Made by a program: the position numbers and the translations under genes. A DNA stretch of 11,547 bases from an uncultured Clostridia bacterium (GTDB lineage: Bacteria; Bacillota; Clostridia; TANB77; CAG-508), in NCBI GenBank assembly GCA_947625075.1, contig CANQMY010000022.1, positions 1 to 11,547 on the forward strand, given 5' to 3'. Of the stretch, positions 7,323-11,547 are shown in pieces (the stretch's first letter is position 1; each line of letters begins with the position of its first letter). Below the pieces are notes generated by a model. It made no database searches. It saw only the letters and a program-made list of their open reading frames with translations, and was not told where the DNA came from.

Positions 7323-7703
7323 TTATATATCATATTTTTTTGATTTTGCAAATGCTACTCCACCGATAACTATTGCAACCATTCCAATTAATGAAATAAT
7401 GTATAAATCATTTTCACCAGTTTGAGGTATATCTTTAGAAGCATCATTTATATTATTAACTTTTTGTACTGTATTTGTTGTTCCTAATACATTTGTACTT
7501 AATTCATTAGTTACAGTATTTAAAACTGCATTTTGTTGTGCAGTATTAGTTGTATCTGTTGCTTGGTTTTGAACTGCAGTATTATCACCACTTCCATAAA
7601 CTAATAGAGAGTCAGTAGCTCTTACTCCTCTTGAAAATAATACAATTATTGCTAAAACAATAAATAAAGATATTAAAGCATTTTTTCTTAAATTTTTCAT
7701 CAT
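7323..7703 (-). CDS. Small sortase-anchored surface protein (IPQTG motif), function unknown
   Basis: A 126-residue protein built like a covalently wall-anchored protein. It has a signal peptide with basic N-terminus (MMKNLRKN), hydrophobic core (9-23) and plausible cleavage after VRA (residue 29). The mature part is only about 60 residues, rich in Asn, Thr, Gln and Val, with no cysteine and no recognisable domain (30-91). Then come the sorting motif IPQTGEN (92-98), a membrane helix (100-119) and a tail with lysines (AKSKKYDI). IPQTG is a variant of LPXTG; sortases of Gram-positives cut such motifs between T and G. No sortase lies in the window. The ATG at 7703 has GAGG eight bases upstream, and a promoter is seen at 7797-7825. 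The mature length is too short for an adhesin with folded domains, so it may be a spacer or coat-like protein; that is inference only. Confidence 0.8.
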   Translation of the reverse strand: MMKNLRKNALISLFIVLAIIVLFSRGVRATDSLLVYGSGDNTAVQNQATDTTNTAQQNAVLNTVTNELSTNVLGTTNTVQKVNNINDASKDIPQTGENDLYIISLIGMVAIVIGGVAFAKSKKYDI

Positions 7704-7746
7704 AACGTTTACCTCACTTTTTTCTATTCATAATTTATTATGTGTA

Positions 7747-7767
7747 ATATTATAAAAAATATAATAT
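7747..7767. repeat. Inverted repeat in the surface-protein gene leader
   Basis: Perfect 8-bp arms, ATATTATA and TATAATAT, around five A residues on the plus strand. It falls between the predicted transcription start near 7790 and the gene start at 7703, so the RNA leader could fold here. The stem is all A-T and weak. A second small one, CATAAT-TT-ATTATG, lies at 7729-7742. Confidence 0.4.
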
Positions 7768-7796
7768 GAAAATTATGACAATTCCATACTATATTT

Positions 7797-7825
7797 ATTT
7801 TATACTTTTTTTTATTAATAGTCAA
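7797..7825 (-). promoter_or_regulatory. Sigma-A promoter of the surface-protein gene
   Basis: TTGACT (7825-7820) and TAAAAT (7802-7797) separated by 17 bases on the minus strand, each one mismatch from consensus. The start would lie near 7790, giving an untranslated leader of about 87 bases. A-tracts directly upstream of the -35 could act as an UP element. Confidence 0.7.
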
Positions 7826-7827
7826 CA

Positions 7828-7924
7828 TTTTTTTACATATTTTTTTTATTTTTTACATTTTTTTTATTTTATGAATTTTTCTCTTTTTTTATTCATAATA
7901 ATAATTTTTTTATAGAAATTTTTT
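7828..7924. other. A-tract-rich spacer between ychF and the surface-protein gene
   Basis: Eight runs of five to eight T residues on the plus strand, at 7828-7834, 7840-7847, 7849-7854, 7858-7865, 7876-7880, 7884-7890, 7905-7911 and 7919-7924. Several neighbouring centres are 8 to 13 bases apart, near the helical repeat, which favours intrinsic bending. A stem with 8-bp arms (7869-7876 and 7891-7898) sits within it. In the ychF transcript this region is A-rich, so it offers no U-tract for an intrinsic terminator after ychF. Confidence 0.5.
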
Positions 7925-7928
7925 CCAT

Positions 7929-9017
7929 TTAAACATTAAATTTAAATTCAACAATATCTCCTTCTTGCATTATGTAATCTTTTCCTTCTAATCTAACTAA
8001 TCCTAATTCCTTTACTTTTTGAAAACTTCCATTTTCTATTAAATCATTATATGATACAATTTCTGCTTTTATGAATCCTCTCTCAAAATCAGAATGTATT
8101 TTACCTGCAGCTTGTGGAGCCTTTGTACCCTTTTTTATTGTCCATGCTCTAACTTCTTTCTTACCTGCAGTTAAAAATGACATAAGACCTAATAAATCAT
8201 AACTTGCTCTTATAACTTTATCTAATCCTGATTCATCAATTTCTAGAGCTTTAAGCATTTCTTTTTTATCTTCTCCTTCTAAAGCAGACAATTCCTCTTC
8301 TATTTTTACACACAAAGTTATAACTTGTGCATTTTCTGTTTTTGCATAATCTTTAACTTTTCTTACATATTCATTATCTTCTTTTCCTATATCGTTTTCT
8401 GAAATATTTGCTACATACATTATAGGTTTCATTGTAAGTAAAAATGCATCTTTTATTATTTCTTTTTCTTCTTCAGTTAAGCTAACTGTCCTTGCAGATT
8501 TACCATCTTCAAGTGCTACTTTTATTTTTTTGAAAGCTTGTTCTTCTTCAATATATTTTTTATCGCCTTTTGCAAGTTTTGTTGCTCTCTCAATTCTTTT
8601 ATTTACAGTATCTAAATCAGCAAGTATTAACTCTAAATTTATAGTATCAATATCTCTAATCGGATCAATATCACCATCTACATGAACTATATTACTATCA
8701 TCAAAACATCTTACAACTTCCAAAATAGAATCTGTTTCTCTAATATGTGATAAAAATTTATTTCCCAATCCTTCACCTTTACTTGCTCCTTTAACTAAAC
8801 CTGCTATATCAACAAATTCAATTATTGCATGAGTTATTTTTTCAGATTCATACATCTTTGCTAAAACACCTAATCTTTCGTCTGGAACTGGTACAACTCC
8901 AACGTTTGGTTCAATTGTACAAAATGGATAATTTGCACATTCTGCTCCTGCATTTGTTATGCTATTAAAAAGAGTACTTTTTCCTACATTAGGTAGTCCA
9001 ACTATTCCTATTTTCAT
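7929..9017 (-). CDS. ychF: Ribosome-binding ATPase YchF (Obg-like, OLA1 family)
   Basis: TRAFAC-class P-loop protein of the Obg family that binds ribosomes and, in E. coli and human relatives, prefers ATP to GTP. It is linked to translation and oxidative stress responses. The 362 residues are the normal length. Motifs: P-loop GLPNVGKST (7-15), DIAGLVKGASKGEGLGNKFL (70-89), NISE (204-207) in place of the GTP-specific NKxD, a coiled-coil insertion with many charged residues (about 125-190), and the C-terminal TGS domain (about 279-362) with KGTKAPQAAGKIHSDFERGF and GKDYIMQEGD. The ATG at 9017 is preceded by AGGAGG about ten bases upstream. It has its own strong promoter and no clear terminator, so some transcripts may continue into the surface-protein gene. 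Confidence 0.97.
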   Translation of the reverse strand: MKIGIVGLPNVGKSTLFNSITNAGAECANYPFCTIEPNVGVVPVPDERLGVLAKMYESEKITHAIIEFVDIAGLVKGASKGEGLGNKFLSHIRETDSILEVVRCFDDSNIVHVDGDIDPIRDIDTINLELILADLDTVNKRIERATKLAKGDKKYIEEEQAFKKIKVALEDGKSARTVSLTEEEKEIIKDAFLLTMKPIMYVANISENDIGKEDNEYVRKVKDYAKTENAQVITLCVKIEEELSALEGEDKKEMLKALEIDESGLDKVIRASYDLLGLMSFLTAGKKEVRAWTIKKGTKAPQAAGKIHSDFERGFIKAEIVSYNDLIENGSFQKVKELGLVRLEGKDYIMQEGDIVEFKFNV

Positions 9018-9042
9018 ACTTATTTTTCCTCCTAGCTAGTTT

Positions 9043-9071
9043 ATTATACAATATAACTTAGTTTTTTTCAA
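9043..9071 (-). promoter_or_regulatory. Strong sigma-A promoter of ychF
   Basis: TTGAAA (9071-9066), a 17-base spacer and a perfect TATAAT (9048-9043) on the minus strand. Transcription should begin near 9036, leaving a leader of about 19 bases that contains the AGGAGG site. Confidence 0.8.
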
Positions 9072-9095
9072 TTATTAATATAATTTTAATTATAG

Positions 9096-9129
9096 ATAAA
9101 GAGTTTTAGGTAAATCTAAAACTCTTTAT
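9096..9129 (-). terminator. Stem-loop, probable terminator after the RNA methyltransferase gene
   Basis: Perfect 14-bp arms (9129-9116 and 9109-9096) around a six-base loop, starting four bases after the methyltransferase stop codon. The U-tract on the minus strand is weak (the arm ends CUCUUUAU, followed by CUAUAAUU), so termination may be partial. The ychF promoter starts 25 bases further on. Confidence 0.6.
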
Positions 9130-9133
9130 TAAA

Positions 9134-10075
9134 CTATATCTTTCTTATTAAACATACAAAAAATCCTTCAAATCTTTTTGATGGTAAAATTTTTATTGCT
9201 TTTTCAACATTCTTATCTAAACCTTTAGAAGATATTTTTATAATTTCCTTTAATTTTAAATCTATATCTAAAATTTGTAAATTATATTTTTTTATTGCCC
9301 AATCTATTACATTTTCATTTTCTATTTTGTTTAATGTACAAGTTGAATATACCATAGTACCACCTTTTTTTAATGCATTATATCCACTTTCAAACAATTC
9401 TTTTTGAAGATTAGATAAATTTAATACTTGTTTTTCTGACCAATTAGTATATGTATTTGGTTCATTTACCAAAAACCTTCCTTCTCCGCTACAAGGTACA
9501 TCTAACAAAACTCTATCAAATTTTTCCTGCATTTTTATACCAATTATTCTTCCGTCCTTGTTACTTATTTCAACAATCTTTGCACCCTGTAAATTTACAT
9601 TATATCTTAATCTATCACATCTTATTTTATCTATTTCATTTGCTAAAATATATCCATTATTTTTCATTATTGAAGCTAATTGTGTTGTTTTACTTCCTGG
9701 TGCTGCTGTTAAATCTAATATATTCTCACCAGGCTTTGGATCTAATACAATTGCTGGTATCATACTTGATAAACTTTGTAAATATATTTTTCCATCCTTA
9801 TAAATTTTTAAATTTTGCAAATCTTTTTCAGATTTATTTTTTATTATAAATGCATCTTTCAGATAATTAACTTCTTCAAATTCTATTTTTAACTCTTTTA
9901 AAGATTTTATTACATTTTCTCTATCAGATTTCAAGTTATTTACTCTCAACGTAGTATATCTCTCTTCTAACATTCCTGACAAAATTTTATCTGCTATTCT
10001 ATTTTCATATTCTTTATAAATATTTTGAATAAAATCAATAGGAAGTTTTGATTTTGCAGTTATAATTGATACCAT
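9134..10075 (-). CDS. NOL1/NOP2/Sun-family RNA cytosine-C5 methyltransferase
   Basis: S-adenosylmethionine-dependent enzyme methylating cytosine C5 in rRNA or tRNA; family members include RsmB, RsmF and NSUN/Trm4. Visible parts: N-terminal RNA-binding segment with TTLRVNNLK (41-49), the PCI-like KIYLQSLSSMIPAIVLDP stretch (96-113), SAM motif I DLTAAPGSKT (121-130), ANEIDKIRCDRL (145-156), motif IV DVPCSGEG (192-199, C195) and motif VI YSTCTLNKIENE (243-254, catalytic C246). Both cysteines of the two-cysteine mechanism are present. At 313 residues it has no NusB domain (against RsmB) and no long C-terminal RsmF/PUA extension, so the target cannot be assigned. ATG at 10075 has AAGGA eight bases upstream. 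It follows the glycosyltransferase by 36 bp. Confidence 0.9.
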   Translation of the reverse strand: MVSIITAKSKLPIDFIQNIYKEYENRIADKILSGMLEERYTTLRVNNLKSDRENVIKSLKELKIEFEEVNYLKDAFIIKNKSEKDLQNLKIYKDGKIYLQSLSSMIPAIVLDPKPGENILDLTAAPGSKTTQLASIMKNNGYILANEIDKIRCDRLRYNVNLQGAKIVEISNKDGRIIGIKMQEKFDRVLLDVPCSGEGRFLVNEPNTYTNWSEKQVLNLSNLQKELFESGYNALKKGGTMVYSTCTLNKIENENVIDWAIKKYNLQILDIDLKLKEIIKISSKGLDKNVEKAIKILPSKRFEGFFVCLIRKI

Positions 10076-10111
10076 AATTATTTTCCTTTTTTATTTTATA
10101 CATCTTTATTT

Positions 10112-11185
10112 TTAATTATTAATAATTTTTTCTAATGTTTTTAAAATTTCATCATTATATTTTCTTGAATCAAACTTTTCAGGAATAAAACCATTTTCAA
10201 TAAATTGTTTCATTCCTTCATAAATTCCTTCTTCACTTTTTTCAACTACAATTCCAAATTTATCTGCTATATCTTTTTTACTATCTGATACATCAGTTGT
10301 AATTATTGGTTTTCCAAGTATTTTTGCTTCAACAAAAACAACTGGATATCCTTCATAATCTGATGACAATATCATTGCATCACTACATTTTAAATATGGA
10401 TAAGGATTTTTCTTAGCTCCTAAAAATTCTATGTTTTTTATATTTTTTGCAAACTTTTTGTATTCATTAGTTGCCGTTCCTTTTCCCACAAAAATAACTC
10501 TAAACTTATATCCTTCTTTATTTAATTTTTCTGTTGCACTAATTATTCTTGTTAACTTTTTTTGTTTTTCATCATGTCTTCCAATATTTATAAAAGTCGT
10601 TATATTTTCTTTTTTTAAATCATCTATTTTTTCTTTAGATTTTCTTAATATTTCTTCATAGTCAATTAAATTATTACATATTAAAACTCTTTTTGAACAT
10701 TCTGGAAATTGTGCTGTAAATATTTTTGCTGCAATTTTTGAAACAAATACTATTTTTTTATAATTATATATATGTATATCTTTATATAGTTTTCTATACT
10801 TGATAATATCTTGATTATAGGAGTCCATATAATTATTATGTATCCATATCGCACAATTTTTACTAGTTGTCCTTGCAACAAATGAAGCAGGTAAACTATA
10901 TGTTGCAAAACATGCTGAAAAATCAAATTTATTTTTATATTTTAATTTAAATTTAAATTGCTTTATAAAATTTATTACTTTTCTCAATAATATTATTTTA
11001 TTTTTATTTGGTTTAAATACAATAATATTTACATCTTCTGGAACTTGATTTAAATATACTCCTTGTTTTTCCTCCAAACTTAATGTAATTTCATATTTAT
11101 TATGTAATTCTTTAAGTAAGGTTAAAAGTGCGGTTTCTATTCCTCCATAATCTAATGAATATGCTGCAAACAATATTTTTTTCAA
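10112..11185 (-). CDS. GT4-type glycosyltransferase (GT-B fold)
   Basis: Predicted retaining glycosyltransferase using a nucleotide sugar; acceptor unknown. The 357 residues show the two-domain GT-B layout. The N-terminal acceptor domain begins MKKILFAAYSLDYGGIE, with the glycine loop at 14-15, and has IWIHNNY (113-119) and IVFVSKIAAK (145-154). The C-terminal donor domain has NIGRHDEKQKKLTRII (200-215), VIFVGKG (230-236) and the EX7E motif in SSDYEGYPVVFVEA (274-287, E278 and E286), followed by GKPIITTDVSDSKKDI. No signal peptide or membrane helix, so it acts in the cytoplasm or at the inner membrane face. The start is TTG at 11185, ten bases after GGAGG, and it overlaps the rpiA stop by four bases (TTGA). 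Candidate roles are wall polysaccharide or capsule synthesis, but no other polysaccharide gene is in the window. Confidence 0.9.
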   Translation of the reverse strand: MKKILFAAYSLDYGGIETALLTLLKELHNKYEITLSLEEKQGVYLNQVPEDVNIIVFKPNKNKIILLRKVINFIKQFKFKLKYKNKFDFSACFATYSLPASFVARTTSKNCAIWIHNNYMDSYNQDIIKYRKLYKDIHIYNYKKIVFVSKIAAKIFTAQFPECSKRVLICNNLIDYEEILRKSKEKIDDLKKENITTFINIGRHDEKQKKLTRIISATEKLNKEGYKFRVIFVGKGTATNEYKKFAKNIKNIEFLGAKKNPYPYLKCSDAMILSSDYEGYPVVFVEAKILGKPIITTDVSDSKKDIADKFGIVVEKSEEGIYEGMKQFIENGFIPEKFDSRKYNDEILKTLEKIINN

Positions 11186-11547
11186 CTTTTTATAACCTCC
11201 ACATTATACCCTAAGAATAAACCTGATTCTATTACACCTGTAATTTGCTTAATTTGTTTTTCTAAATTATCATCTATATTATCATCTATATTATCAAATT
11301 TAACATGAATTATAGAATTTCCATTTTCAGACATTCCTTTATATACTATTTCATTTGCCCCAATTTTTTTTAATTCATTTGAAACAAATTTAAGAGCTGT
11401 AGAAAATACTTCTATTGGTACAGGATGTTTACTTCCAAGCTTTTCTACTAATTTTGTATTATCTATTAAAATATAATTTTTAGGAGATTGCAATATATTT
11501 AATTTTTCTTTAAACATTGCATTTCCCATTCCTTTAATCATATTATT
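11182..11547 (-). CDS. rpiA: Ribose-5-phosphate isomerase A, C-terminal part (5' end beyond window)
   Basis: Interconverts ribose 5-phosphate and ribulose 5-phosphate in the pentose phosphate pathway. The frame is open to the right edge; 121 codons are visible, roughly half of a typical 220-230-residue RpiA. Family features: the IKGxGxAxxxEK substrate-loop motif (here IKGMGNAMFKEK, with Met where Gly is usual), YILIDNTKLVEKLG, VPIEVF, ENGNSIIHVKF, and the terminal ITGVIESGLFLGYNVEVIKS. The internal ATG at 11541 is not the start, because it falls inside the conserved substrate loop. A 12-bp tandem repeat at 11266-11296 adds a DNID repeat in a surface loop. The gene ends in TGA overlapping the glycosyltransferase start, which suggests coupled translation. 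Confidence 0.88.
   Translation of the reverse strand, partial: NNMIKGMGNAMFKEKLNILQSPKNYILIDNTKLVEKLGSKHPVPIEVFSTALKFVSNELKKIGANEIVYKGMSENGNSIIHVKFDNIDDNIDDNLEKQIKQITGVIESGLFLGYNVEVIKS
11196..11200 (-). promoter_or_regulatory. Ribosome binding site for the glycosyltransferase TTG start
   Basis: GGAGG inside the last codons of rpiA, ten bases before TTG 11185. It supports initiation at TTG within the TTGA stop-start overlap. Confidence 0.65.
11266..11296. repeat. 12-bp in-frame tandem repeat in rpiA
   Basis: ATTATCATCTAT occurs twice in exact tandem (11266-11277, 11278-11289), followed by seven bases of a third copy. It encodes the repeated DNID in the loop before LEKQIKQITGV. Because the unit is a multiple of three, gain or loss of copies would keep the frame. 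Confidence 0.85.

Noticed and set aside
7869..7898. Stem-loop after ychF as a terminator
   Set aside because: On the minus strand it is followed by A residues rather than U residues, and the loop is 14 bases.
9451..10661. Plus-strand open frames opposite the methyltransferase and glycosyltransferase
   Set aside because: Same reason: antisense low-complexity translations with no initiation signal.
11266..11296. Tandem repeat as a CRISPR-like array
   Set aside because: Units are 12 bp, directly adjacent without spacers, and lie inside a coding frame.

Overview
The window looks like chromosomal core sequence from a very AT-rich, Gram-positive low-GC bacterium, most likely a gut-type Clostridia lineage. 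The evidence is a PolC-type replicative DNA polymerase, strong AGGAGG-like ribosome binding sites, frequent TTG starts, AGA-dominated arginine codons and a cell-wall-anchored protein with an IPQTGEN sorting motif. The species cannot be named from the sequence alone. All eleven genes lie on the minus strand, so transcription runs from high to low coordinates. There is no RNA gene, insertion sequence, prophage or CRISPR array.

Region 1 (11547 to about 9096): the 3' part of rpiA (ribose-5-phosphate isomerase A, cut by the window edge), a GT4-type glycosyltransferase whose TTG start overlaps the rpiA stop, and a compact NOL1/NOP2/Sun-type RNA m5C methyltransferase. A perfect 14-bp stem-loop just after the last gene probably ends this transcript.

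Region 2 (about 9071 to 7199): ychF (Obg-family ATPase) with a near-consensus sigma-A promoter, then a 126-residue sortase-substrate-like surface protein with its own promoter, preceded by an A-tract-rich spacer. A long-armed inverted repeat followed by nine U residues ends this region.

Region 3 (about 7186 to 1): the operon pyrH-frr-uppS-cdsA-rseP-polC, with a probable promoter just before pyrH. It links UMP kinase, ribosome recycling, undecaprenyl diphosphate synthesis, CDP-diacylglycerol synthesis, a site-2 membrane protease and the replicative polymerase. polC runs off the left edge. Compared with the usual Firmicutes order, dxr (normally between cdsA and rseP) and ispG (normally between rseP and polC) are both absent, and rseP lacks the PDZ domain. 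rpsB and tsf are not upstream of pyrH.

Nothing here amounts to a clear new biological system. The best leads are the PDZ-less site-2 protease, the loss of both isoprenoid genes from the operon, the tiny sortase substrate with its curved-DNA-like upstream region, and an unusually long low-complexity linker in PolC.
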